Notes: generated by a model from the letters alone, not told the origin. 64,000 bases of DNA from Toxoplasma gondii ME49 (GCF_000006565.2 NC_031472.1:2412227-2476226); one strand, 5' to 3'; shown: positions 25,301 to 40,100, counted from the first letter of the stretch. Numbers and translations: made by a program.

Positions 25301-28300
25301 CTCGGAGACACTCTCCCGTCGCATGCATGGTTGGAGGATTGCGCAGATGGGGTGTTTGTGCCCTTCGGCTTCGGTCGTTTCAACAAGCGATTTGGTAAAT
25401 AGTGTCCTGTCTCCCTGTGGCATATCGTGCGTCTGCGTTCCCTTTTCCAATGCGTCTAAATCGCGTGGGCGAAGCGCATCATTCTCTTCAGCTTCCGCCG
25501 GCTTTCTGTATGTATCTGACGTATGGATATGGGATGTGCGAGTTTTTGCACTGCCTCGTCCCTCGCCTGGTATTTCAAAAGCAGAGGAAGAAGCAAAAGG
25601 AGGAGAAGAACGAGAAAAGGAGGTGTACTCGGGATGCTGATTCGATGTCACACCTACCGCAGAAGCACGAGGTGGAGAGGAACGTCGCGGAGTGACTGGG
25701 CGACTGTGTTGTGAATCTAGTTGGCGAGAACAGATGGAAATAGACAATCGCTGTGGCTGGTCCTCCTGTTCTTCTGGTTTCTTGCTGGCATCCACGTCGC
25801 CTTCTGCCTCGAAGGAGGAGGCAGAAGAGGCCTCCACATCAGGCAGGAGTAACTGCTGACTAGAGACGATTTGCTGTGTACTTTCTGACAGGGAAAGATT
25901 CTCTAAATTCAGTGACACGTTCCGCAAAGGAAATACGATTCCAGGTGATGTTTCGGCTGCCGAGCTAGAAGAAACCTCAGACTCCGGTTCATCCGCGGCA
26001 GAATACGAAGGGTCTTCGACCGCTCCGACAGGCTGTACTCGGGAAGAAGAGGCAAGCGCGAGATTGGAACAGAGAGTAATAGCAGAGGATGAGTCTTCGT
26101 GGTGCGTGTTACCACAAGAGAGAGGAAAACAGGATGCGTGGATTGTTCGTGTTTCTTCTGCCTGTTCTTGAGTTCCGGTTGCCGATAATGAGACAGAGAA
26201 ATCTTCCTCGCGATGCCGACGCTGATTGATCATCTCCGCGTTCAGCTGCATCCACTTGATGTGCCTTTCTTGCCCCCGGCCTTCAGCACCATTCGAGCAG
26301 GGTAGTCTTTTATTTTGGTCGTCATCAGACGATGACAAGCTTTCCTCTAGGCTTTCGTATCGAGCAATGATTGGTGGCAACAGAAGCCTTGCTGACTCTC
26401 CGCGTACCTTTTCAGGGGGTCGGTGCCAGTGGAGCCTCGCCGCAGCCTGGCGCTGTGTGCACGCAACAAACGAGAATGACACACACGGGAACCGACCACC
26501 TCAGAACAGAGGCACGAATGGAATAGACAAGCCTGAATCGCCGACGAAGCGGTAGTGGAGACGAGAGTCCATACGGCCAAAATCGACTTTGTCGCAGTCT
26601 TCATATTTATCAAACGGCTGTCCCGCTCGTCTGATATCATCTGTGTTCACAAACAGCACTGACCACATAGCCAATAGTGCAAGGAAAGAGCCAGAAGACC
26701 TTAAAGAAGGCGTGACAGAAGAAAGGTCACATATGAACTCGCCACGCAGTTATCTTATAGATCATCCCATGTTATCCTCAATGCTGCATGAGGTGGACTC
26801 GCGTCCACACCAAAGAGAGGGGCGGGAAGCCGGGCGACATGCAGGACGCCCAATTCAAGAGAGGCGCCGGCAAATTGGCAATCCACGAAGCAGCGAGGAA
26901 AGGCAGACGTGTACAAACAGACACAAACGCCGTCGCGACAGACCCCTACACCCACAGCACTCGCAATAGGCTTTTCAAATATCGGTTGAAGCTCCAGAGT
27001 CATCGGTTGAGGAGCGGGCCGCCCACTGTGCGTTTCCTTTTCGACCAGCATAAAGCAACACCGGGAATCGAGAACGTTTTTGTCATCCACCTTTCTTCGT
27101 TTTTGAGACCTTCACTCGACGAAAAAAGTCCATGTGGTTCGTTCCATGTCGTGAACCAGCGCGAGTCTCACCTGTCTTCGTCTCTCCATTCTTCGCTCCA
27201 GCTTTTGCTTCAGGGTAGCGACTCGGCCGACAGGAATTGCTTTCAAGCTATCTGAAAGTTCTGCTGTTCTGGGTTTTTTCTCATCGCTGGACGCCTCTTC
27301 TTCATCAGGCCTTCCAGTGCGTTTTTCTCCAAGTCGAGGCGGCAAACGCTCCGTTGTAGAATCTTCCTCAGCTACTCTACTTCTTCGGTTTTTGCCCGCA
27401 GCGCCTGCTACTGGAAGCTCGGTTCTAAACAGCATGGCGCCATGCTGCTTACCTCGAAGAGAGTATCTGCGTTCTTTGGATGTTGTCCCCTCACCCACCC
27501 CTTGTGTTGGAAGAAGCACTCTTTCTCTGTCGACTGCTTCAGTGGTATCATTCTCCCCGGCTCCCTCAGGCACCTCGTGGCTCCCGAGATCAGCGACCCG
27601 TCTCTCACTTAGTCCGACGCGATGTTGAACTTGCAGTGGACTTGGGGGCAAGTTTCTTCCTGACATGAGCAGCCGATCCGTACGCGCGAAGCCGGAGGCG
27701 GCACAACACGAGCGGGGCGAAGCAGCGGTAACTGAAGAACATGACGATAACGGTGAGTGTGTCTGGATGCTTGCCCTTCGAGGAGAGCTGGCAGACTCCG
27801 GTGTATGTGTGTGGCACCCGGACTCAACCCGGCTAGCTGCAGACAGAGATAGGGTCTGACGACGTGTTGTTTCGTCTTGGAAATTCCAGGTTCCACCCAC
27901 CGAAATGCACGTTCCCTCAATGGAGTTCACAAGAAAAGATCCTCGCTTCCGAGCGCGATCCAGGACGAGACCTCTTCTCCCCGGACTCTTTCGACCTCGT
28001 ACCCGTTGAACTCTCAATCTACCAGGAAGTATGCGGATGGACGTAGGGCGGTCTTCTCGCGTCATTTCGCTTGGCGGGGACTCCTGAAGCTTTCGTGTGT
28101 CTTCTTGTTCGCTGCCGATACCTCGGGAGACCTGAGTTGGCTTATGTTGTTCTTTTAGCTTGTCGCACACGCTGTCGGCTATTGCTGACCCTGTGGTGGG
28201 TGCGCAGGCACATGTACCTGCGGAATTTTGAGAACACTCACACAGGCCAGCGGGAAGACGTGCTCCTACGTCGACATTAAGCCGAACGTCCCCGTCTCCT

Positions 28301-28401
28301 CTTCGGCTTGTGAGCAACCGCGCATCGCCCGTGTCCGCCGAACACGAAGACGTCGACGCTGAAGTTTGCGACGTCCCGCCCTCGGTCTCCTGGCTTTGCA
28401 T
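19342..28401 (-). CDS. Large low-complexity protein of unknown function (about 2,410 aa)
   Basis: Four exons in transcript order: 28401-27172, 26452-23074, 22908-22052, 21108-19342. Every junction has a plausible donor and acceptor (GTGAGA, GTACTC and GTACGT donors; CAG acceptors) and all phases agree, giving one frame of about 2,410 residues ending in TGA. The frame is also open upstream to 28548, so an earlier start is possible; the ATG at 28401 lies just after a hydrophobic run. Exon 2 alone encodes over 1,100 residues. Composition is Ser, Arg, Glu and Thr rich throughout. The only ordered-looking part is a basic, possibly helical patch across the exon 1-2 junction (LKQKLERRMERRRQ then RQAAARLHWHRPPEK). 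No transmembrane helix, zinc finger, kinase or RNA-binding motif was recognised. A possible donor (CAG|GTAGAC) about 55 codons into exon 4 could shorten the last exon. Function not assigned. Confidence 0.62.
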
Positions 28402-28548
28402 CTTTGTTGCAGCAAACAGAGGGGAAACAGACACAGAAAGTGTTTGCACTAACCTCGAACGCCGGGGGCCGCGGCAGCGCAAACACAAAGCGATGGACAG
28501 GGAAATGTGCTGCCGCAAAAGAGCTGGTCCAAGCTCCCGTTTTTTCAA

Positions 28549-31196
28549 ATATCAACGAGCGAAGAAAATAGATTTTCGATAGAGAGTGAACGGTCGGAGA
28601 GACTTTACATAATATGGCGCCTCAACTTGAGGCGGCTTCAACATTTCTTCGGAGTCCTGAGACACGGCGCAGCTGCGCCTTCAGCTCGATACGAAAACCT
28701 CGATGTTACCAGGACAAGTGCGATAAGAAAATGTCGCACTCGTCTTCTATGTGTACAACAGGATAGCAACGTGTGAAAATTAACCCCTCACGGCGTGACG
28801 CGCAGTTCTAACCAAAACCTGCCTTTGTGCTAAGCGATCGGGGCAAAGCCCCGCTACGACAGAGGCGTCCCTTGGAAGAATCAGACGCAATGGTTCAGAG
28901 CAACGGATAAAACAGAACGTTTAAGCAGAAAAGGCAAAACCAAAAAGAAGAAAGCGAGCTGTGCGAGCAAACGATTGACAAAGAACGTTGCGAGGTAACG
29001 AAGGACAGAGAAGACCTAGATTCAAGCCCACGAAGATAGGTGGGTGGAATCACAAGACCAGTAGAAAACAGCAAGATAAATCAATCGTGTTTTCCATGCT
29101 CTTACACGGCAAGTGAGACGCAGAAAATGGTGCCGCGGAGCGCAGAGTCGTGCAACAAGCGAATGGGCGCATAAGGTCACATGAGGGTTGTCGGGACTGG
29201 AGAGAAATCCACGCCCATTGCAGGCGGAATTGGGAAATGCTTAAAGCTGGTGAGACAAGAAACAAGTTGAGTGGGAAAAAACAAAACCGGAGCACCGGAA
29301 AACATGTGTATGTCAGAAGAAAAAAAGAAGAAAGCAACGCGCAAAGTTGACCTTCATCGTCGATCTCCGCTCGGGTCAAGCGCTGTCGGTTGCCACGGAG
29401 CGCCTTCCGCCTTTCTGGCAGTGTATTCGAGGGTTTTCACGGCTTTATCTCGCAGTGCAGCTAATGATTGTAACCATCACATATACCATTTTCCTCTTGA
29501 AACAGAGGGGTGTGAGAGTTCGTTGTTGTATCGACAAAGCAATTGGGGCTAAGCAACACGATGTGACCCTTGATTGTCTTGCACGCGCTGTGTCTTGCAG
29601 AACAGGATAACAGCCTGTCCAGCTGAAAGGAGCGGGCCGTTCTGTCCTCGAGAAGACACGCAAAAAAGGCTTTCTTTGCGCGAAAATGAGGTTTAACATC
29701 CAAACTGGCAAGCCGTAAGTCTTTCACCTCCGCGTATTCTGTGGGAAAAGGACAACTGACCCGTTACCGCGACACCCTTGGCGGCCACGGAGCGACCGGC
29801 AGAGACACTGCAACGCTTTCAACTCCAAGTGCTTGGCAAGCAACCGATGCCATAGAGAATGAGTAACGATTCAGAGGACTGCGAACAGCATATATATCTG
29901 TGCGTCCAAAATGTGTGCTCCAGTCCTCTTTCGTTGTCAATGAAGACCGCAGAAGTGGAACCGGAAACTAGCGGTACAAGACAAAGTGGCAGAACAGCCA
30001 CAATGCACTCAAGTCGCAACAACCGGCCGCTGGATTCAAGCGACTCCACCCGCCGGGAGCATAGATCTGCGTTCTTCCATGCCGTTGTGTGCATGTGAGT
30101 CATTTAGAGGCGGCTCTAGACAGGGTTCGCCAATTTCCAAGGGCGGACAGCACCTGGTAGTTCCAATGCTTCAGTTGCTGCTATGGAGAACTGTGTGGAC
30201 ACTGTAACTCTGTGAGACTAAAATGCCTCGGGTCTCATCACGTGAGGCATGAAAAAAGGACCTCCTCCAGGAGGAGAAACGTGACCGGTTGAGGGTCTCC
30301 TTGCACGGACAGTGCAAACAGTTTCTGGTGCCGTCGGCTCAAATGTTCTCGGGTTCTCTGCAGTTAGTACCGTGTACCAGTAAAGCGACGATATCAAGGC
30401 TGTGCAGAAACTCCATGGGGTATGAAGCCATCCAACCATCTTCAGGAGACCCACACTGACAACGAAAAATCTGACGCGAACATCTTGGCGTGAGTTTGGA
30501 TATTCACCTGTAAATGACCATGAAGGTTGCAACCCTCGATTGTGGGTATAGTCTTATCAAGGTCAATTCCTGTGCATTTACCAAAACTGTCAATGGTGAA
30601 TTTTCACTTTGTAAACTAAAGAAGCTGCACTGCAGCATGGCCGCTTCCCAGTCAACCTCTGTCATGACGCCAGCTCGAGCTGGCACAGGAAACAGCTAAC
30701 TAGTGTCAGCACATTTACGTTCCCTTTTCGTAGAGCGTCTGCTGTTAACACTGCGGTGTTTCACCACAACAGGGGTGCCATTTTCGGTACGCCACTTCAT
30801 CTGATGCAAAGACACCGTTTTTTGAGAGTCACTGTAAAGATGTGGAAATTCGGGCGTGATGCAACACTGTAATGATATCTACACTGGAATGCATTAGGGT
30901 GCCGTTTGCAAGGAGTGCGAAGAGTCTAATTCAGCGTACGAGAGAACACACGATTGAAAACGCGCTCTTCTCGCCGCAAAGACGCACTTCGACAATATAG
31001 CGAAGCTTCTAAAAGTAAGGAAGCAAGTCAAAAAAACAGCAAAGTGGACTAGAAGTGACCGCTGCCTTGAACGATTCGTTCACGAAAGTCGAAATCGATA
31101 GAATGAACACATCATCCCTGGGAGGCATCGAATAGTGGAAATTGGCAATCCGAGAGGGAAAAAAGAGTGTATAGTAATCAGGTCCTTTCAGTTCTG
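28549..31196. other. Spacer: promoter of the large unknown gene and 3' flank of the kinesin
   Basis: No convincing coding sequence; open frames are under about 110 codons and lack family motifs. A small GC-rich hairpin (CGGGGC-AAA-GCCCCG) lies at 28839-28853, and a short palindrome of CTCCTCC/GGAGGAG type lies near 30265. The first should fall in the upstream region of the minus-strand gene that starts at 28401. Confidence 0.5.
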
Positions 31197-34100
31197 TCAA
31201 TCGGCCGGCAAATCTGGTGGCTCTTCAAAATCTTCATCCTTCTCTGTATATGGAGGCCCCTCAGGCTCAGATGGGTCTGCTGCTTCTTGCTCTGCAAATT
31301 TCTTCTCGAGCTCTGAAATATCCTCTCCCTTCTTGAGTTTCTCCACTGCTTTGGTCAAATACTTCACCTTGTCCTTCAGTGCCGCCATCTGCTTCGACTC
31401 CACTTGTTTGGAGGCCTGTTGAGATTAAAAGAAGACACACTCAATCCACTTGCAGTCCACAGAAGTTAGTGGTCATTTCATTGTAGTATGTATTATCTCA
31501 TGTATGTCTATGTGTGTATGCTTTATTCGTGAGTGTCTATAGAGTCGAATATAGATAGCCACGCAGACAGATCTAGCGTTTTCACGTCTAAGCGTACCTA
31601 TATTTGTGGCAAAAGAGACTCTCTCTCATACACACAGTGCTGTATCGAGGACGATAATACAGAAGCTACGCTTTGGACGACTGCCGTCAAGGTGCACGGG
31701 GGGTTATCCGAAAGTAACTCATCTGTGCAGTCCACTGCAAAACATGGAAGAACCGATAATGGACTGATCTTCGTGTTACGAGCAGGCACATCAGAAGCAA
31801 GCATCGCAATTGTAAATGAGAGGCAGCACAACCCAGCACGCTAATCCTTGGTGGGATGCTGCGTGCAGATCATTCCCGAGAATAAGAAGCCTTTTTTGCA
31901 AGGTGCACACACTAGAATCTCCAGAAATTACGGAAAAATTAACCTCAGGTGAATGTATTGAAGCCTGCAACTTGCGAATTGGTGTTACGTAAGATGGGAG
32001 TTGTTTCACAGTGTTGTGTTCTCTGAACTCACGTCGTTGGTGATAAGCTTGACTCGGGACGCATACATCAGCGAGGTCACCGTCTCGTCCGTATTGTAGT
32101 CAGCGGGAGAAATATTGACAAACATGAGAGTTTTCGCGGTGCCGCCGAGAGAGTCGCTCATAAGTTGAGTGAGCTTGTGGTTTCTATACGGGATGAACGT
32201 TTCTCCTGGGTAACAGGCAGGTTACCAATGAGTGAGTCGCATAACTGGGCCAACTGCCAGACTAGACAAGAGACACGGTTCGCAAGACAGATAGCATTCG
32301 AGGCCAGAAGGAATGCTTCAAGAACTCCAGTGTCGGCGAATTATCGAATTACTTGTACAGCGCACAAGATGTGAACAAACACCATTCAGGGACGGTGTGA
32401 ACTGGTGTTGCCAACCGATTGACAGTTATTGTGTTGCCTGCGTGGGATAGTTCCACAAACCAATGGCAGGTACCGTCTGTGCATTTGAGTGTCTGGGAGT
32501 GAAGATTCTGATTTTCTCTACGAGGTAGGGATGGCGCCGCGGCACAGCCAAGCACGAGAACTCATACCCTGGGCGTGCAGAGTCTAGTGAGTTGTTTTTC
32601 ACAGAACAAGAACCAGGACTCGTGCGCTAGCATGTGGCCCCTCTGTTTTCTACTTTTCTCAATCCTGAGTCACATAAATGAAGCAGCTCCCTGCACGCAC
32701 GTGCGCTGGTGACAATGTGTGCGCTATCTTCGGTGTTTTGCCCGGAAGCCCGCTATAGGCCAAGAACCTTGCGGGGACATCGCAGGTCCGCCGAGTTTCA
32801 CAGGAGAGCGAAAAGTTACGGGACAACAAAACGTTGTTTACCCACGTACCGGAGGACAACGCCGAAATCACGTCTCCGAGTGCCGACAGACTTTTATTAA
32901 TTTCTTTTGCTTCCACAAGTCGCTCCTTTGTTACACCTGAAGCACCACAAACGGCGAGTAAGTCGATCGCGAGGAAAGGGGACTCTTGGGCTGTTGGGGC
33001 TCCGTAGAGCTGGTGGCTAATTGGCAATCATATATGGGAATATATGCGTGCATCGGGAAGGAGCCTCGTCGTCGCTCAGTGGCGATTCAATGCGAACACA
33101 TCTGGAAGAGCAGTTCGTCTCGTCAAATTCCTGAGCCCATAGACAGGCTCCTGCACGACACCTAAGAATCCCAATTTCGTCACATCTCAACTGAAATGCC
33201 TCAACGGAATCCCATCGTGAGACAGGTTCTTCCGGGGCCGCTATCGTTTTGGAGTGGAATATTCTGTGCATCAGCGAAATGTCTCAGAGCGAACGCATTC
33301 AAGTCTTTCTTGAAACGCAGAAACCTGCTTTTTTAGCCCATGTCCAGGCATTTGCGCTGCCCAAGTGCCGCGTACCGCTCTTGCTGACTCTTTCTGAGCC
33401 AGCCAAATCAATAAGCGACAGTTTTCCGCTTGCGCGTTTTCCGGCCACAAGATCTTCGACCCGGACGATAACCGAAAAAATGAGATGAGACCGAGAGGAT
33501 TCTGCGTTCATTGCAGTGCCACTAACGTGACGAGCATCCAGGCCCCAGGCAAACGTTTTGGCGAGCGTTTCCTTATCTGCAACTTTTTTCAGCGTAATTC
33601 CGGGGATCGTAACCATGCCCGTCGCGTCTTTCTTAATCTCGAGAGCCGGGGGGGTTTTCTTCTTGTCTTCAGGAAGGAGTAAGTCTATCAACTGACACAG
33701 AATATGCAGAAAGGGTCGTTTTCTCTGCATGTTTTTCTTTGATAAAGTGCTGCACTCCCTGGCGTTCAGAAACAATGCATACACTCAGCAGACGTGTTTC
33801 CTTGCTCAGCTTACAAGCGAAGGTCCACTATCGAAGAAACACGGCGATCCAAGTGAACGGGACTTACCTGATTGTTGTAAAGCTCGCACATATAGACTTC
33901 GGCTTCATACTTGAACTTGCCTTTCTCAAAACCGTCTAGCGTGTCAAACAGGTCGTTGATCGCCCTTGGCGCGATACCAGGATTGCCCGCTCCACCCTGG
34001 ATCGTAAAGGTTTTTCCGGACCCTGTTTGTCCGTAAGCGAAAATGCACCTGAGCCACAAATGTTTTTATGTTCATATCCCACGTTCTTGAGAGCTCTTGG

Positions 34101-37100
34101 CAGCACCGTGCCGATGTGGAGTGATTGGTAGAGGATGTCGCTGCGGAAGAAGAACTTTTACCTTCGGTTTCACGCACCCCAAAAGCAATGAACCGGTTGT
34201 GTGATCGTGTTGCGGGGTGCCCTATCGAAGTACCTGATATCTAGACAAAGACTCCATGAAGTTTTATGGTGGTACCGCCTTAAGTCGCCGCGGTCCAACG
34301 AAAGAAGCAATTTTTCAAAACTAGGGCTTTTTGCATGCCTGGAAGACTTTCAAGGATGTTGCCAATAGCAATGTACCAGACGGTTTGGTGGGGTGAGGGT
34401 TAACTCGTATCATACAAGAGAATGAGGAAGACACCCGCACATCCAGACCACTCTTGTCTCCGTGTGTTGAACGGTAGAAAGTGTGGTAGATCGTAAAACA
34501 GCTCGAGGCCCGACAGTCCTCAATTATCAGAGGCTGTTCTGCACACCTACACGTTGAAACCGTCAATGACGGATTGAATCAGGCGTTTCGTGTCTTCGTA
34601 AACCTCTTCCTGTGACCAAGGAGTCAGTCGAAAACGTGGCACGTGGCAGTGTGGAACAGCGCACAAACGGTGTCGTGTCTCGACGACAAGCTGTGCTTGG
34701 CGGTGAGACAGGACTCGCCCGAAATCTTTAGCTCTACAGGGTGTTTATAGGATAGGCCTCAAAATTTTCTCGGGTAGCCTACTGCAATTTTGGATCCGAG
34801 TCATCATTTCGATAAATCCAGAACTATAACACAGTCTAGACAAAAATACCAACGGCACCGCTACCCTCCCTCTGTGGCCGGATGTGGCAGGATAGGCATC
34901 TGCGTGCCTCATTCGATCATGGCATGGCTAATTGTGTATGACACCAAAGCGTTTCTATGCGTACCTGTGTGCATTCGGGGGGGAACGTTCTGTCGTACAT
35001 GAATTCCTTGTCACCCTGAAAAACCGCGAACCGGTGAAAAGCGCGCAAAGCGAAGGGCTCCGTAGACATCGAAACACTTAGGTACGTAAAAGGTATGTGT
35101 CTACGCCTCCTTGTGGCGGGTAACTCTGGAAGTGGTATCAGCTGAATGTTTTTTCCATAATTTGTCATTTCGCGAGTATCCGAATTAAGCAACAAACGAT
35201 ATGGACTGTGTTCGTCCGGTAGGCTTGAGGGGTTCTGTGGAGACGACTACTGCTTTAAACAGTTTTCTGTCACGCAAGCGTATGAACACTTATGACAGCG
35301 ACCTGTATGTGCTGTGATGATGAGAAATCGCGGTTGCTGTGGCTTTGTAAAAGTTGCCGATCCTTCGCTTCTGGAATTCTGGGACAGAGTGCCGGGTAGG
35401 TTACGAAGGCAATCGGAGGTTTTAACAATACAGGTATACCGAAGTTTCGCAACATAAGTGGTCGTCCCTACTTTGGATGTAAGCACTTTGACGGAATACT
35501 CGTCGACAGGAAAGACAGACTGCTTGCATTCCTTCTCGATCTCGTACTTTGCCATTGGCCGAACTCTGCAGTACACACGGATCTTGCCTTTCATATCTTC
35601 GATCTCATTGTAGTATTTCTTCCGCAGGAACTTCTCTTGCTGTTAAGGCACAAACGAAGGGCAGCAGCAACAGAGATGAACGCATTGCAGCATGACGCTT
35701 GATGCCGATTGCTTCCTTCTAATCAAACTGGCGCTGTCAGGCACAGAACAGGGTGTGCGGTAGTGTCTCTGGCTTTCACAATACACTCTAAACAGCTCCT
35801 CTTCAACCTACATGTGTTGGCCGACAGCTAACCGTGGCTTGTCGAGAAAAGGGATATCTGAAACATTCAGATGTTTGTTTGTGCCAACACGGTAGAGTAG
35901 AGGACGAGCATCTGCGAGACCGCTTACCTTGTAGCTTTCTTCGAGCTCAGTCAGCTTTGCCTTTTGAGTTTTAGTCTCGCCTCGGAGAGTCTCCACTTCA
36001 GCAGCAATTACCTGAGCCGCTCCCATCTGCTTCTTCATCTCCTGGAACATACAAGAGAAACACCGCAGGACAGTCTTGTCTGTCGACTTACCATCGGACG
36101 GCTTGCGAGAACTAATCGAGTAGACCGGATCTTACAGGACACTAACCACGGTAGATGAAGTGAGAAAGTCGCTGAAGAGCAGATGTCGAAGCTGCTGACG
36201 CTCCCGCCCCCTTCACGAGACACACACGAACCATCAGGTATCGATGTAGTGGATTGACCTGGCGTCTGCCCTGGTTAAATCTGTCAAGAGTCCCTGTAAG
36301 ACTAACGAAGAGGAGTATCCCTGTTGTCCACATCTTCTTCGTGCAAGGAAACATAGTCAATTTTGTTTCCTTAGCGGTACAATTATCGGATGTGACACAG
36401 TCATCCCACAATCCAGATTCGGACTCTCTTGGCGCTGTGCGAAACCCCCATGACACACCTGTAAACTAGTCAATCTCTGATTACCCACAATCAATACAGC
36501 AAGCCACGCATATTGAATTAGGTTATACCAGTGTGTACACATAACGTCACTGATTATAAAACGGTGATCCTTAACGTAACGGTACAAGCTTGAACGAAGG
36601 GCTTCGTAGCTTGAACTGAGGAGGCAAGTGAACCCAAGGGAGTGCGACATCCTGTATTATTCAACTCACTTCATTAGTGTTAGGTTTGATATTCTGCACC
36701 CATCAATCTAGGATCCTGACGTCCAATTACCATTCCTCAGTCTAGTAACGCTTGTCAAGCTGCTTGTATCTATTTGTCTATCCAGCCCAACCAGAAGGCC
36801 GATTCTCTTTTTGCGTTACAGCCCCGTGGTGGGGCCTTACCTCAGCTTCCTTCTTTAGGCCATCGCGTTCTTTCGACGTTTCTTTGAGCTGCTTGTCTGT
36901 TGCATCCAGGGCAGTCTCCGCATTAACTGCACGCTCTGTCAACTTCTGCACCTGATTTTCCAGCTTCTTCAGCTCCATGCCGCTTCCCTGTGCGAAGACG
37001 AGAAGATACACGACTTCCAAACCCAGAATAGAGACTGGTACAAAGCAGCTACCGTTTCCTCTGTATCGCCAACATTGCCTCAACTGGAGACAAAAAGGTT

Positions 37101-40100
37101 TCCAACAATATTGGCCAGCGCTGATGAAAACATAATTAGTTTCACTCAAAGAAGAAAACTCGGTAAGAAAAGTCAACAATAGGCTGGCGAAGCCGACGCA
37201 TTAGGTGACGTTTCGGATGTGGGAAAGGGTAGGAGGTCGACAAAGTGTTTTTCTGGACGAAATTCTTGTTAACGCCACATGACAGTCTACTAACTGCCAT
37301 TACAGTACGACATAAACAGTTTGCTGTGATTTTAAGGAGCATAGGAAATGTGGCACAAGCCACCCATTTTGTCGCGTGATGCTTGTATGTCTGCATCGGC
37401 TGCGTCGTAACACGGATGTGAAAGGCTGCAACGGCAAAGGCATTCGAAGTCACAGCGGCGGCCCATGGAAATCTACGGCAGGGCGACGAAGAAATACGAG
37501 GAAGACCCGTACGTTGTTGTTCCTGTCATTAACCCTCCGAAAGAAAAGGGCTAACTACGCCGTGTTGCCTAGGCAATGTCCCGCAGGGGAACCAGAGCAC
37601 AATGTTTTCATGTAACGAAGAGGTATATGGAGGTTACGCACCTTGGAGCTCTTCGACAGCTCGAGTTCAAACTGTTTCTGTTGTTTGCGGTTTTCAGCCT
37701 CAGCATCCTTGAGCTTCATCTCAAGCTCCTTCACTCTCTGCTCGTCGCCACCGCCAGCTCGTTTTTGAGCCATTTCCAGCTCCCGAATTCTCTTTTTCAT
37801 CGGCTCGACTTGTGATTCGAGCTGGGAAGAAAAGACGAGAAAGAGTCTGCAACTCTTCCAGTTCATAGCTACACGATTCACAATGACCACGTGTCTGTCG
37901 CGTGGTTCTCTACAAGTGTGTCTGTGCGGTACTCGATCTGTCATTTCCGCATACTGATCGAAGTTGCTGTAGTTGTACCAATCACAAAGCGCTTATTTGT
38001 CTGCACCTTGTCACTGGAGACCTGTTTCAGTATCCTACGTACGATAATGCCCTCAATCCCGCAGAGGGAGCCTTATTCCCGCGAGCTCATCCGAAGCTTT
38101 GATTTCACCACAGTGAACCTGCCTCAGCCCCACAACAACGTACCGCTTTATTCTTCTGCTGCAGCTGCTGTACCATCTTCGCGGCCGCTCCGCCAGCTGT
38201 GCAGGGAGGTCAAACGGGCACGTTTTCAGAGATGCGACTTAGTCATTTCAGGCTAAAGTGGAGATGCCTCGGTCATGACACATGACCAGAGCGTCACAGA
38301 AACGACAAAGCGACAAATCATCTGCGAGTGCGGACTCCGCTAAGCAGTACTGCCTTACTAGCCTTTGCAGCGCCTATGTCTGCTGCGGCTGCCATGCTGC
38401 CGCCTTTCGCTGTTTCTTCTTCGCAAGCCACCAACTGCGTTTGGAGCTGAACTCAGTCCACGCATAAAAGCCATTCGTAGAAAAGCATGGGCTTTTTTCC
38501 TGAACGGGAAACATGGGTCTCTCATGATCGCAATCGTCTTAAATTTGTGTTCGAATCAAGAGAATCTGTATCTGCCAGGTTGATTCAGCTGTGGCTGTCC
38601 CGAAGGAAGTTAGTTCTTTACCAGCTCATTCTCATTTTTCAGGACCTCAACTTGTCTCTCCAGCTCCTCAACGGTCCGCGATAAATCCTGAATGATCAGT
38701 GGATCCGCCTCTGCCCCATCCTTCTGAGCATCGTATTCGAGCTGTACACACATCCCACACTCGTTTTCCAAACGAAAATGACGGTAAGCGAATTTACAAA
38801 CCGACGATCTATGATGTCGTCTACGATCGGTCTGTTATTCATTTTATGCCCTTCCGCGTCGAGCAAGCTTCCTCAACCGGTTCAATCGAGCAAATGGTGA
38901 TGTCGTTTCGTCGTCTCCCTCAATAGGGTGATGTGTTTCAAGTTCCCTGTCGTCCAACCCCTATGGTGTAGTCCCCAGGAAAAACAGCACAGCTAAGATA
39001 GTAGTTATTCTAAAAGTCGAGCCAACTGAAAACAATGCACCGCTAAAACAAGGATACGAAGGGTATCCTGGAGAGTGTCTGATGACACGGACACGTTGAC
39101 GTATCTGGCTGGCCAAGTCTCTACCTGAGCGATGTCGCCTGCAGCGTCTCCACGCGCCCCTTTTCTACGAAGAATCATGTTTTCTGCACGGAGCACTGTC
39201 AGCTCGTTCTGAAGTTTCTGAACATCGCCAGCGGGCGTGGTTTCAGCAGCGGAGCTTCGAGCAGCTTCACAAGCAGACTGGAGGTCGGCGATTTCCTGCT
39301 CATACTTCTTGACTCGTGTTTGCATTTCGGGACCGCACATGTCCTTCAGAGCCTGGTTTTCGTGCTCGAGCGATCCTGCCCTTCTCTCATAGTAGTCGGA
39401 AACCACGCGGGCGGATAGCTTCTGCAGGAAAAGCGTGACTTGTTCCCGAGTGTTGTCGCGGAGAACAAGCCGAATCATAATGAGAAGATCTCCCATTTTC
39501 TCGACAAGGGCGTTGTTCACCGACGCGTCGAACGGGTCGCTCTCGGCTCGAGTGATTTCGTCGATGAGCCGTTTAATCTTCTCCCCCACTTCTCGCTGAC
39601 ACCGACGGCTGGCGTCCAGCTCCTCGCGCGTGGCGTCTAGAACTTTATGCACCTCCGCCAGCTTCGTTGTCCATTGTGCTGCCTCAAACAAGGGAAGGTA
39701 CAACAGTGGCCAAGGTAGTGCCAGCGTCGGAGAAAGAAGGTAAAAACAGTTGCCTACTAGATCCAGAGATACAGAACGGCCCTGAAGTATCTAGCGTGAC
39801 TCCGGTGTTCGAACCACAGAGGCATCTTTCAAGGCTTCAGAGAGAGCTTGGGAAGCGAATCGTCTAGTCTATGTGCGGCTATCACTATGCTGTGGAAATG
39901 TGCGATCCACTCTCGAAGGGCTCAAGCGAATAGCGAGGTAGGGAAGGCAGCAACAGAGAGAGGCTCTGTTGCTGCCTTCCCTACCTCGGATGCAGCGAGA
40001 TGTTGGGCAGTCGGCGGTGCCTTCCAGACCCGATAAAGATGGAAGCAGAGAAGCAGCATTTCATGTGCTTTGGTTGAGCATTCGGAGTCACGTGCAAAGA

